From positions 445,501 through 509,500 of the forward strand of contig NZ_JAFCKF010000004.1 of the NCBI RefSeq assembly GCF_018130545.1: 64,000 nucleotides of DNA, written 5' to 3'. Origin of the DNA: Bradyrhizobium tropiciagri (lineage in GTDB: Bacteria; Pseudomonadota; Alphaproteobacteria; Rhizobiales; Xanthobacteraceae). The translations under genes and the position numbers were made by a program. Every line of letters starts with the position of its first letter. Positions within the stretch are counted from its first letter, which is position 1. Shown in pieces: positions 1-6,951 of the stretch. The notes beneath the pieces were generated by a model. That model worked only from the letters and a program-made list of their open reading frames with translations. It made no database searches and was not told the DNA's origin.

Positions 1-20
1 GAGCGCGCTTTGCCCACACC

Positions 21-117
21 GTCACCCTGAGGAGCGCGAAGCGCGTCTCGAAGGGTCGACGGCCCGACTAGGGCCGATTCATCCTTCGAGACGCGCTTCG
101 CACTCCTCAGGATGACG
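21..117. repeat. Intergenic inverted repeat, family A copy 1
   Basis: The left part (GTCACCCTGAGGAGCGCGAA onward) and the right part (ending CTCCTCAGGATGAC) are reverse complements around a short GGTCGACGGCC...GGCC core, so the transcript would fold into one long hairpin. A second diverged copy lies at 20526-20628. It sits just behind the 3' end of the TetR gene and could also end its transcript. Such elements are multi-copy in Bradyrhizobium-type genomes; the copy number here is not known. Confidence 0.8.
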
Positions 118-724
118 GGTTGGAGAGCGGTGCAAGCGCCGCGCGGCACGCCCTCTGCACCACGCGGCAGACCTCGTCCCGCGACCGTCCGGCGCTGAGC
201 GAGGCGAAGGTCGGGTAGCTCGTCAGCGCGAAGATCAGGTCGACGGCATCCTTGCGGGCCTGCGGCGAGGCGCCTTTGTCCGCGATCCGGTCGATCAGCG
301 CGGTGAGGCCGCGGCGGCGGCGCTCGTTGCGCTCGCGGATTGCCTCGGCGAATTCGGGATCGGTCGCCATCGCGTCGTGCAGGCGTCCAACCGCGGAATC
401 CCGGCTCCAGAAGGTGCAGAAGATCTCGACCATGCGGTCGAGCGCGGCGCGTGGATCGGCCATCGTCATGGCGTCGGCGAGCTGATGCAGCCCGCCATGG
501 CGGGCGATCTCATCGAACACCGCTTCCAGCAGCCCGCGGCGCGAGCCGAACTGGTTGTAGACGGTCAGCCGGGTCACGCCGGCGGCCTTCGCCACCGAAT
601 CCAGCGAGAAGCGCGCGATGCTCTCGCCTTCACGCAGCGTGCGCGAGGCCGCCTCGATCACGCGCTCGCGCGTCTCGGCGGCCGCGGCGCTGCGCGCCGG
701 GCTCACATAGCTGCGCGGCGGCAT
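107..724 (-). CDS. TetR/AcrR-family transcriptional regulator
   Basis: A 205-residue protein of normal TetR length. The N-terminal helix-turn-helix spans about residues 39-65 (SLDSVAKAAGVTRLTVYNQF), the classical TetR DNA-binding motif. The C-terminal ligand/dimer domain carries no motif I can assign to a ligand. The gene is divergent from the small membrane protein at 799, and the 74 bp between them hold a perfect 15-bp palindrome (753-767) that is the natural operator candidate. I infer autoregulation and repression of the neighbour. The last codons overlap the repeat at 21-117, so the C-terminus may have been altered by that element. Confidence 0.9.
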   Translation of the reverse strand: MPPRSYVSPARSAAAAETRERVIEAASRTLREGESIARFSLDSVAKAAGVTRLTVYNQFGSRRGLLEAVFDEIARHGGLHQLADAMTMADPRAALDRMVEIFCTFWSRDSAVGRLHDAMATDPEFAEAIRERNERRRRGLTALIDRIADKGASPQARKDAVDLIFALTSYPTFASLSAGRSRDEVCRVVQRACRAALAPLSNPSS

Positions 725-752
725 CGGCTGGCCTTGTTTTCGCTATATTGAC

Positions 753-767
753 TATACATTATGTATA
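753..767. promoter_or_regulatory. Putative TetR operator palindrome
   Basis: TATACAT-T-ATGTATA is a perfect 7-1-7 palindrome in the AT-rich gap between the divergent TetR gene (start 724) and the membrane-protein gene (start 799). Its size and place fit a TetR dimer site that would block both promoters. Binding is inferred. Confidence 0.55.
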
Positions 768-798
768 TCTAATTTCCAATGCCGTTTGGAGCAACATC

Positions 799-1203
799 AT
801 GCAGACCGTCCTCATCATAGCCCTGTCCCTTCACGTCCTGTCATCGGTGTTTTGGGCCGGCTCCAGCTTCACTTTGGCGCGCACCGGCGGCCTCGGCGGC
901 GAAAAGCTGCTGATTCCGCAAATCGGCGCCGCGACGGTTGCGATCGTGACCGGCGCCACGCTGTGGCGCCTGGTTCATGAAGGTTCGTTCGCGTTGTCGG
1001 AGCAGATTCTGGCCGGCGGCGCGGTCGCCGCGCTGGCTGCGGTTGCCGTGCAGATCATCGTCGGTGGTGGCGCAATCAGGCAGTTGCGCAGCGATGCGCG
1101 TGATACTTCAGCCGCGCGCTCCCGGCTGGCGATCGCGCAGCGCATCGCGGCCGGGCTGCTCGCGATCACCGCGCTCTGCATGGGCGCGGCGCGCTATGCC
1201 TAA
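799..1203 (+). CDS. Small integral membrane protein, function unknown
   Basis: A 134-residue hydrophobic protein with about four predicted membrane segments (roughly residues 3-22, 38-55, 66-90 and 112-132). The ATG at 799 is preferred over the long upstream extension, because the extension runs antisense through the TetR gene. The general look, with histidine near the first helix and evenly spaced helices, is like small copper-resistance D (CopD)-type or DUF2269-like membrane proteins, but I cannot assign it. It is divergent from the TetR gene and probably controlled by it. Confidence 0.7.
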   Translation: MQTVLIIALSLHVLSSVFWAGSSFTLARTGGLGGEKLLIPQIGAATVAIVTGATLWRLVHEGSFALSEQILAGGAVAALAAVAVQIIVGGGAIRQLRSDARDTSAARSRLAIAQRIAAGLLAITALCMGAARYA

Positions 1204-1253
1204 AACGCGATGAGATTGAGTTGAATCGTCATCGCGCTTTAGCTCCTTGTTTG

Positions 1254-1300
1254 AGCATGATCTTTTCGGAAAACCGCTTCGCACTTTTCCGGATCATGCT
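1254..1300. repeat. Intergenic inverted repeat, family B copy 1
   Basis: AGCATGATC (1254-1262) and GATCATGCT (1292-1300) are perfect inverted arms around a core reading CTTTTCGGAAAACCGCTTCG... . The element abuts the stop codon of the alpha-hydroxy-acid oxidase gene, so it may also act as its terminator. A partial, opposite-facing match to the core is at 2572-2594. This motif family is recurrent between genes in Bradyrhizobium and Rhodopseudomonas. Confidence 0.7.
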
Positions 1301-2518
1301 TTAGAACTTCCGCACCAAATCCGGGGTGATCTCTTTCAGGCTGCGGATGCCGAGCAGCGCGAGATCGCGGTCGATTTCGGCATGCAAGAGCGAGATCGCG
1401 CGTGCCACGCCGGCCTCGCCGGCAGTCACGGCGGCATAGAGGAACGGCCGGCCGACCCAGACGAAATCAGCGCCGAGCGCCAGCGCCTTGATCACGTCGG
1501 TGCCGCGGCGGACGCCGCCGTCGACCATCACGGTCATGTCGCCCTTCAGCGCCGCGATCTCCGGCAGCATGCGCAAACCGGAGACGGTGTAGTCGAGCTG
1601 GCGTCCGCCATGGTTGGAGACCATGACGCCGTCGCAGCCATGCTCGCGCGCCAGCCGCGCGTCTTCCGGCGAGATCAGCCCCTTGACCACGAGCTTGCCG
1701 GGCCAGCGCTTGCGGATCAGCTCGACATGCTTCCAGGCGAGCTGGTCGCGGCTGCCGATGTTACGCATCAGATTCTTCGACAGCACCGGCGGGCCTTGCT
1801 TGGCGTCCATGTTCTCAAAATGCGGCATGCCGTGGTTGAACACGGTGCGCGCCCAGGTGTTCAGCAGCCAGTCCGGATGGGTGATGGTGTCCCAGAACAC
1901 CCGCGGCGTGATCTCGAGCGGCACCTGGAAGCCGTTGCGGATATTGTTCTCGCGGTTCGGCGGCACCGGCACGTCGGCGGTGACGACGAAGGTGTCGTAG
2001 CCGGCCGCCGCGACGCGATCGACCAGCGGCTCGATGCGCTCCGGGAGGCCGGCGAGGTAGGCCTGGTACCAGGCCTGCTGGTTGGCGGCGCGGACGTCCT
2101 CCAGCGTGATCAGCGAGGACGCCGAGAGGATCATCGGGATGTTGGCGGCAGCAGCCGCGCGCGCCAGCACGATGTCGCCGCGATAGGCGCACAGCGCGGA
2201 GGAGCCCATCGGCGGAATCCCGAACGGCGAGGCATAGCTCTTGCCGAACAGCGTCGTGGTCTGGTCGCGGCCGGAGACGTCATTCAGCACCCGCGGCACG
2301 AAGCCGTATTCGTCGAACGCCCGGCGATTGTCGGTGCGCGCCGTGTCGGTCTCGGCGCCACCGGAGATGTAGCCGTAGAGGAATTTCGGCAACAGCCGCC
2401 GCGCCTGCGGCTCGAAATCGTCGAGCGTGAGATAGCGCCGCAGATGCCGGGGCACCGCGGGGGCTGCGCGGTTGACGGTTGCAGGAGGCGGGGAAAGGGC
2501 TGCGGTCCGGTCGTGCAC
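1301..2518 (-). CDS. FMN-dependent alpha-hydroxy-acid oxidase/dehydrogenase
   Basis: A 405-residue protein of the glycolate oxidase / L-lactate dehydrogenase / mandelate dehydrogenase family, which oxidises 2-hydroxy acids to 2-oxo acids using FMN in a TIM barrel. Visible signatures are the catalytic SNHGGRQLD block (His303, Arg306), the FMN-phosphate region DGGVRRGTDVIKALALGA near the C-terminus, and the N-terminal FLYGYISGGAE segment. The length is usual for the family. There is no signal peptide or long membrane-binding loop, so a soluble enzyme is likely. The substrate cannot be read from sequence; lactate or mandelate-type acids are possible. It stands alone, with repeats on both sides. 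Confidence 0.9.
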   Translation of the reverse strand: MHDRTAALSPPPATVNRAAPAVPRHLRRYLTLDDFEPQARRLLPKFLYGYISGGAETDTARTDNRRAFDEYGFVPRVLNDVSGRDQTTTLFGKSYASPFGIPPMGSSALCAYRGDIVLARAAAAANIPMILSASSLITLEDVRAANQQAWYQAYLAGLPERIEPLVDRVAAAGYDTFVVTADVPVPPNRENNIRNGFQVPLEITPRVFWDTITHPDWLLNTWARTVFNHGMPHFENMDAKQGPPVLSKNLMRNIGSRDQLAWKHVELIRKRWPGKLVVKGLISPEDARLAREHGCDGVMVSNHGGRQLDYTVSGLRMLPEIAALKGDMTVMVDGGVRRGTDVIKALALGADFVWVGRPFLYAAVTAGEAGVARAISLLHAEIDRDLALLGIRSLKEITPDLVRKF

Positions 2519-2571
2519 GTCTGGCGTTTCCGTTGTCCTTGGTTCTTGACGCAGGCAGTCTAGAGCACGAA

Positions 2572-2594
2572 CCGGACAAGTGCGAAGCGGTTTT
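2572..2594. repeat. Partial family B repeat, opposite orientation
   Basis: CCGGACAAGTGCGAAGCGGT plus TTT is close to the reverse complement of the core of the element at 1254-1300. The outer GATCATGCT arms are lost. The two copies therefore bracket the hydroxy-acid oxidase gene in opposite orientation. Confidence 0.5.
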
Positions 2595-2667
2595 GCCTCG
2601 CGGCAGACGCGGAACGCGTTGCGCGGAGATCATGGTTCAACACAGGACTGAAGCGTGCTGACGTGCC

Positions 2668-3477
2668 CTAGCGCCTGGCGGCGGGCCCGGCAATTTTCGC
2701 GTTGAACGTGTTGACGGACTGGCTGACGTCACTGAGCGTCTTGCGCGTCTCGGCGATCATGACGCCGGATTTCTTGTCGAAACTCTGGATCAGCTCGCGC
2801 AGCGAGATCACGGTCGGCAGCAGCTCGCCGCCGTATTTGTCGCTGCCGAAGCTCTTCAGGAACTTGTCGGCCGAGGTCATCTTGGCGTCGACCGCGCTGA
2901 TGCCGTCGTCGGCGGCGTCGATGAAGCCGGCGATCAGCTCGCCATTGCCGGAAAGCGAGTTGGTGAAGTTCTCGAGCCCGAGCAGCGAGTCCTTGATGTC
3001 GGCCTCGTTCTCGGTGATCACGCGGTCGACGTTGCGCAGCGCGACCCGCAGTTTCTCCTGGATGCCCATGGTGCCTTCGGCGTCGGCGGTCAGTTCCGGA
3101 ATGCCGTCGGCGCCGACTGCCGGCGGCGGCGCATCATCGGTGCCGCCGGTGAGGGAGATCGAGGCGATCCCGGTGAGGCCCTGGAATTCAAGGCCGGCCT
3201 GGGTGTCCTTCTTGATCGGGGCGTTGCCTTCGATCCGGGTCATCGCCACCACGCGGTGCCGGTCGAGCCGGATCGAGACCACCTCGCCGATCCGCACGCC
3301 GGCGAAATTGACGCTGGCGCCGCGGCGCAGGCCCGACGCCGAGCCCTCGAACACGACGCGGAACGGCACCATCCGCTTGATGCCCGCATAGCGCTGATAG
3401 CCCAGCCAGCCGCCGAGCGAGCCGGCGACGAGGGCTAGCGCGAGGGTGCCGATCACGAGATTGCTGGCGCGCGCCAT
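2668..3477 (-). CDS. MCE-domain (MlaD-like) lipid-transport protein
   Basis: A 269-residue protein with one N-terminal membrane anchor (about residues 7-27), then an MCE domain (about 36-115, with VPFRVVFEGSASGLRRGASV and VNFAGVRIGEV), then a helical C-terminal region. MCE proteins form periplasmic rings that carry phospholipids between membranes with an MlaE permease and an MlaF ATPase. Neither partner is beside it here, so it is an orphan and must use partners encoded elsewhere. The ATG at 3477 has GGACAGG upstream and puts the anchor at the N-terminus; a GTG 63 bp further upstream (3540) is a less likely alternative. Confidence 0.85.
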   Translation of the reverse strand: MARASNLVIGTLALALVAGSLGGWLGYQRYAGIKRMVPFRVVFEGSASGLRRGASVNFAGVRIGEVVSIRLDRHRVVAMTRIEGNAPIKKDTQAGLEFQGLTGIASISLTGGTDDAPPPAVGADGIPELTADAEGTMGIQEKLRVALRNVDRVITENEADIKDSLLGLENFTNSLSGNGELIAGFIDAADDGISAVDAKMTSADKFLKSFGSDKYGGELLPTVISLRELIQSFDKKSGVMIAETRKTLSDVSQSVNTFNAKIAGPAARR

Positions 3478-3554
3478 GCGTAAAACCTGTCCGCGAAGCA
3501 GAAGACCTCGAGAAATAGCGGATTTGCCGCCGATAGTCACCGCGCCTGTGCTTG

Positions 3555-3580
3555 CCTCTCCCCGTAAGAACGGGCGAGGG
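3555..3580. repeat. Imperfect GC-rich stem-loop between genes
   Basis: CCTCTCCCCGT-AAGA-ACGGGCGAGGG is an imperfect hairpin between the DMT transporter stop (3589) and the MCE gene start. It resembles the widespread CCCTCTCCCC...GGGGAGAGGG intergenic element of this group and may act as terminator or attenuator. Confidence 0.4.
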
Positions 3581-3588
3581 AAGGAAAG

Positions 3589-4515
3589 TTATGCGCTCTG
3601 CTTCCGAGACGCCGCAAAGACGCCGGCCAGCACGAGCGCGAAGCCGATGAAATGGAAGGCCTGCGGATGCTCGCCGATGAACACGATCGACATGATGGTG
3701 CCGAACACCGGAACCATGTGGAAGAACGGCGCGGCGCGGTTGGCGCCGATCAGCTGCACACCGCGGTTGAAGCACAGATAGGCCAGTGTCGAGGGGAACA
3801 CCGCGACATAGAACAGCGACAGCAGGTTGCTGGTCGTGAGCTGCATCACCGGCCGTGCACCGAGCTCCCAGACGAAGAACGGGATCAGGAACAGCGCGCC
3901 GCAGCCGAAGGTGAAGGCCGCGACCGACAGGCCGTGGATCTTGGGCCGCTTCAAGGTCAGCACCGAATACAGCGCGAAGATCACCAGCGCGACGGTGAAG
4001 ATCAGGTCGCCCTTGTTGAAGTCGATCTTCGACAGCGTCGTGAGATCGCCATGCAGCAGGATGACGAGCACGCCGCACAGTGACAGCAGGACGCCGCAGA
4101 GCTGCGCCAGCGTCAGCCGGGTGCCGAGCAGGATCAGCGACCATACGGCCACCACCAGCGGCGCCGCCGATTGCAGCAGCAGCGTGTTGAGCGCCTGGGT
4201 GTGCTCGAGCGCCCAGTATTGCAGCGTGTTGAAGGCGCTGATGCCGGTGATCGACAGCAGCATCATGATGCCGAGATTGTTGCGGATCGTGGGCCAGTCG
4301 CGGACCATGTGCTTCCAGGCAAACGGCAGGATGATCAGGAAGGCCGCCGACCAGCGCAGGAACGACAGCGTCACCGGCGGGATATGGCCGGCGGCGAGCC
4401 GGCCGACGATCGCATTGCCGGCCCAGCAGATCGCGGTGATGCAGAGCAGCAGATATGGCTGGTTGGCGATCCAGGAGCCGGAGGCAGGCGTTGCGGTGGA
4501 ATCGGAGGCAGACAT
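3589..4515 (-). CDS. EamA/DMT-family transporter
   Basis: A 308-residue inner-membrane protein with two EamA halves and about ten transmembrane helices, the standard drug/metabolite transporter design. Family-like features are AICWAGNAIVGRLAAG near the start, SFLRWSAAFLIILPFAW, and the second-half FIGEHPQAFHFIGFALVLAG. These exporters move metabolites, amino acids or drugs out of the cell; the substrate is not predictable. The ATG at 4515 gives a full-length protein. The gene is followed at 111 bp by the MCE gene on the same strand. Confidence 0.9.
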   Translation of the reverse strand: MSASDSTATPASGSWIANQPYLLLCITAICWAGNAIVGRLAAGHIPPVTLSFLRWSAAFLIILPFAWKHMVRDWPTIRNNLGIMMLLSITGISAFNTLQYWALEHTQALNTLLLQSAAPLVVAVWSLILLGTRLTLAQLCGVLLSLCGVLVILLHGDLTTLSKIDFNKGDLIFTVALVIFALYSVLTLKRPKIHGLSVAAFTFGCGALFLIPFFVWELGARPVMQLTTSNLLSLFYVAVFPSTLAYLCFNRGVQLIGANRAAPFFHMVPVFGTIMSIVFIGEHPQAFHFIGFALVLAGVFAASRKQSA

Positions 4516-4692
4516 TCGATGAGGCCCGGGTTCACGACGCCGCGGCCCGCCCGGCTGATAGCGCCGGGCCGGTATCGATTTCCCCGGCCCCTGTCACAGA
4601 CACGGATTCCGCCATTCCATCAATGGGGATGGACGCATCGCGTCCATGCGCGAACGCCCCTTACTGAGAGCCTGCCGGCGTTTTGCCCGCCG

Positions 4693-5070
4693 CTACGGCG
4701 GCGTGGTCTGGCGCTTGACGATCTGCTCGGCGAGCTCGATCAGGATCCGCTTGGTGTCGGGGTCCTGCACCTCGCGGAATACCCGCAGCATGCGCAGTTC
4801 GAGCAGGGATTGCAGCGATTCTGCGACCTGGCCGCCGTGTGCCTGCGCTGTCGCGGCGGGCCGGCGATTGAGCATGTCGGCGGCGACCCCGAGCATCTCG
4901 GCAACCGTTGCCAGGCGGCCGGTGTCGATTTTCACGGTGCCGTCGACGCCGTGCTTTTGCAGCGAGGCGCCCGCACACAGGATCTCGGCGAGGTCTGCCT
5001 GCGACAATCCGATTGCGCGCCAACGCGCCTGCACCAGTTGATCGATCTGGTCGTCCTGCGATGTGCTCAT
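4693..5070 (-). CDS. Small helix-turn-helix (XRE-like) protein
   Basis: A 125-residue protein. Residues about 14-65 look like a Cro/CI-type helix-turn-helix (RWRAIGLSQADLAEILCAGA, then an insertion, then LATVAEMLGVAADML), and the remaining 60 residues are helical and could be a dimer or effector tail. It lies 370 bp beyond the 3' end of the luxR gene on the same strand. RsaL-type HTH repressors in some quorum-sensing loci have a similar place and size, but there is no direct evidence that it belongs to the circuit. The target is unknown. Confidence 0.7.
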   Translation of the reverse strand: MSTSQDDQIDQLVQARWRAIGLSQADLAEILCAGASLQKHGVDGTVKIDTGRLATVAEMLGVAADMLNRRPAATAQAHGGQVAESLQSLLELRMLRVFREVQDPDTKRILIELAEQIVKRQTTPP

Positions 5071-5439
5071 GGTGCGCTCAGGCGATCTCCAGCTACGTCC
5101 GTGGGCGGCAATTCCCCGAGGAAGATTGGTAGCAAATGGAACTGCGGTTCGTCGTGACGGGACTTCTACGGATCATTGAGATCGACGGCTGGTGCCGCCA
5201 ACGGGCGGCGTGCAGCTCGATCCGCGCCTCCACGACGGCCGGGCCGTCTTGCGGGGCGGGCGGTGTCCTCCGCGCCCATGGTCTGAGATGCTCGCTTTCG
5301 CGTCATCCGGCCTTGGCCTTGACCTTGGCCTTGTCAGCCTGACTTTCTTATCAAGACCGCGCCCGAATGCAACCTTGGAGAGATAGTTGCAAACAATCCA
5401 ATCCTGATATGTGACCTTGCCACATATCGGGGGCATCGC
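5071..5439. other. Gene-free region between HTH gene and luxR
   Basis: I see no credible gene here on either strand; the open frames are Arg/Pro-rich shadows. It contains a short CCTTGGCCTTG direct repeat around 5313-5334 and the inverted repeat at 5406-5428. It should hold the promoter of the HTH gene and the end of the luxR transcript. Confidence 0.6.
5406..5428. promoter_or_regulatory. Inverted repeat just downstream of luxR
   Basis: GATATGTG-ACCTTGC-CACATATC is a perfect 8-7-8 dyad 12 bp beyond the luxR stop. It lacks a clear T-run on the luxR strand, so it could be either a weak terminator or a protein-binding site for the downstream HTH gene. Confidence 0.4.
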
Positions 5440-6213
5440 TCACAGGTCGATGATCCCGAGCGCGATGCTCTTGGCCACCCCGTGTGTCTTGTTGGAGGCC
5501 TCGAGCTTGCGCAGCGCCTGCTTGATGAAGCCTTCCACCGTCTCCGGCGAGATGCCGAGGATCTGCGCGGTGTCGGCCACGGTCTTGCCGCGCGCGGCCC
5601 ACGCGATCACTTCCTTTTCGCGGCCCGTGAGCTTGATGGTCTCGGCAGCGTCGGCAGGCTTCAGGATGGTCGGTGCGTTACGCTGGTCGCGGTTGACGAT
5701 GTCCATCGCCCGCTGCACCCAGTAGATCATCAAGAGATGCAGTTCGTGACGATGGCAGATGAACAACTTGTCGAACTCGCGCGGCTCGTCTTCCCAGAAG
5801 AACACCGTCGAACTCGAATGCACGGCGCCGAGCCGGTCGCGATAGTGGAACGGCACCACGAAGCCGTCCTTGAATCCGAACTCGCGGGCAGCATCCATCG
5901 TCTTGGCTTCGGGCGCGCGCTTGTGTCCGCTTCGCTCCGGCAGCTTCAGGCTGCTCCAGCTGAATGGCGTGTTGGTGCGTCGCGACCGCGCCAGCGCCGG
6001 ATCGGCGTGGACGAACTCATTTTGTACATACGCCCGCTTCCAGGCATCGGGAAATGTGCCGACGTGGTAGGGCAGATCGAGATCGGGCCGGCCGGCATCG
6101 ACAAAGGCGAAGCCCGAGAAGCCGTAATTCTGGACAATACGGTGCAGGGACGAGCTCAGCTCGTCGATGGTATCTGACGCCTCGATGGTCGAAATCGCGT
6201 CTACCAGGCCCAT
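5440..6213 (-). CDS. LuxR-type quorum-sensing regulator
   Basis: A 257-residue LuxR-solo-sized protein with an N-terminal autoinducer-binding domain and a C-terminal GerE/LuxR helix-turn-helix. The six ligand-pocket positions known from TraR can be picked out with the expected spacing: Trp58, Tyr62, Asp71, Pro72 and Trp86, followed by the conserved glycine region. The HTH begins with LTGREKEVIAWAARGKT and continues with ISPETVEGFIKQ. The intact pocket implies that it binds an acyl- or aryl-homoserine lactone. It is divergent from luxI, with an 81-bp gap holding a 19-bp dyad (6222-6240), the likely site of autoregulation and luxI activation. The names bjaR, braR or rpaR would need a phylogeny. 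Confidence 0.95.
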   Translation of the reverse strand: MGLVDAISTIEASDTIDELSSSLHRIVQNYGFSGFAFVDAGRPDLDLPYHVGTFPDAWKRAYVQNEFVHADPALARSRRTNTPFSWSSLKLPERSGHKRAPEAKTMDAAREFGFKDGFVVPFHYRDRLGAVHSSSTVFFWEDEPREFDKLFICHRHELHLLMIYWVQRAMDIVNRDQRNAPTILKPADAAETIKLTGREKEVIAWAARGKTVADTAQILGISPETVEGFIKQALRKLEASNKTHGVAKSIALGIIDL

Positions 6214-6221
6214 TGCCTAAA

Positions 6222-6240
6222 ACCCCCGGTTTCCGGGGGT
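6222..6240. promoter_or_regulatory. Candidate lux-box dyad
   Basis: ACCCCCGG-TTT-CCGGGGGT is a perfect 8-3-8 palindrome, 9 bp from the luxR start and 55 bp from the luxI start. The position and 18-20 bp size suit a LuxR-type dimer site in the shared promoter region. The sequence itself does not match the Vibrio lux box, so a group-specific operator is inferred. Confidence 0.6.
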
Positions 6241-6256
6241 ATCACAGTTGACCCCT

Positions 6257-6295
6257 TTTGTCCCAGATGTTCCCGCATTTGGAGGAAGGGACAAA
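6257..6295 (+). promoter_or_regulatory. Possible RNA hairpin over luxI ribosome site
   Basis: TTTGTCCC (6257-6264) is the exact reverse complement of GGGACAAA (6288-6295), which runs from the end of the GGAGGAAG ribosome-binding site into the A of the luxI ATG. In mRNA this would close an 8-bp stem with a 23-nt loop holding the Shine-Dalgarno sequence, so translation could be limited. This is inference from complementarity only. Confidence 0.4.
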
Positions 6296-6951
6296 TGCTT
6301 TATTCATTGAACGGCTTTCACGCACTCATTACCAGGGAAGAACTTGATCCGGCTCATGTCGAGGCGATGATGCGGCTGCGCAAGCGGCTGTTCGTCGACC
6401 ATTGCGGCTGGCTTTTGAGCACGACCGGGGATGTCGAACGCGATCAGTTCGACTGCTGGTATACCGAGCACTGCCTGTTGTTCTCCGGCGTCGAGCTCGT
6501 CGGCGGCTTCCGGGCGATCCGCACCGATTATCCCTATCTCACCAAGTCGGTGTTCCCGCAGCTTGCCGTGCTGCGCTTTCCGAGCAGCCGCGAGGTGTGG
6601 GAGATCAGCCGTTTCGGCGTGCTGTCGAGCGCTGCGCGGCCGCAGGCGGCACGTGTCAATTACGCGCTGATGTTCCGCTTCGCCGAGCTGCGTGGAGCGA
6701 AGGCGCTGGTGGCGCTGGCCGACCTTTCCTATGAGCGTTTTCTCACCCGCATGGACATCCGCACCCGCCGCTATGGCGCGCCGCAGGTGATCGGCAGCGA
6801 TCGCACGGGCCGCCCGCTGACGGCGCTCGCCGGAGAAATTCCGCTTGGTCTCGCCGACAATCCCGGCCTGACCAAATTCCTCGACCTTGGACGGCAACTG
6901 GAGATCCACGATGCCACACATGTTCTCGGACGTTCGAGCATTCCAGCGTGA
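6295..6951 (+). CDS. Acyl-homoserine-lactone synthase (LuxI family)
   Basis: A 218-residue LuxI-family autoinducer synthase that joins an acyl donor to S-adenosylmethionine to make a homoserine lactone signal. The invariant residues occur with the expected spacing: Arg29, Phe33, Trp39, Asp50, Asp53, Arg73 (in GGFRAI), Glu103 and Arg106 (EISRF). The start at 6295 has a strong GGAGG nine bases upstream. The protein does not read like the RpaI/BjaI group from memory, so the acyl group cannot be assigned. Its last 41 bases overlap the P450 gene, which makes the two genes translationally linked. Confidence 0.95.
   Translation: MLYSLNGFHALITREELDPAHVEAMMRLRKRLFVDHCGWLLSTTGDVERDQFDCWYTEHCLLFSGVELVGGFRAIRTDYPYLTKSVFPQLAVLRFPSSREVWEISRFGVLSSAARPQAARVNYALMFRFAELRGAKALVALADLSYERFLTRMDIRTRRYGAPQVIGSDRTGRPLTALAGEIPLGLADNPGLTKFLDLGRQLEIHDATHVLGRSSIPA

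Noticed and set aside
1247-2563. Long plus-strand frame opposite the hydroxy-acid oxidase gene
   Set aside because: It mirrors the coding strand of a well-supported enzyme and reads as Asp/Arg/His-rich noise.
5309-5335. CCTTGGCCTTG direct repeat
   Set aside because: Two short units only, within plain GC-rich sequence; no sign of a functional repeat or CRISPR.
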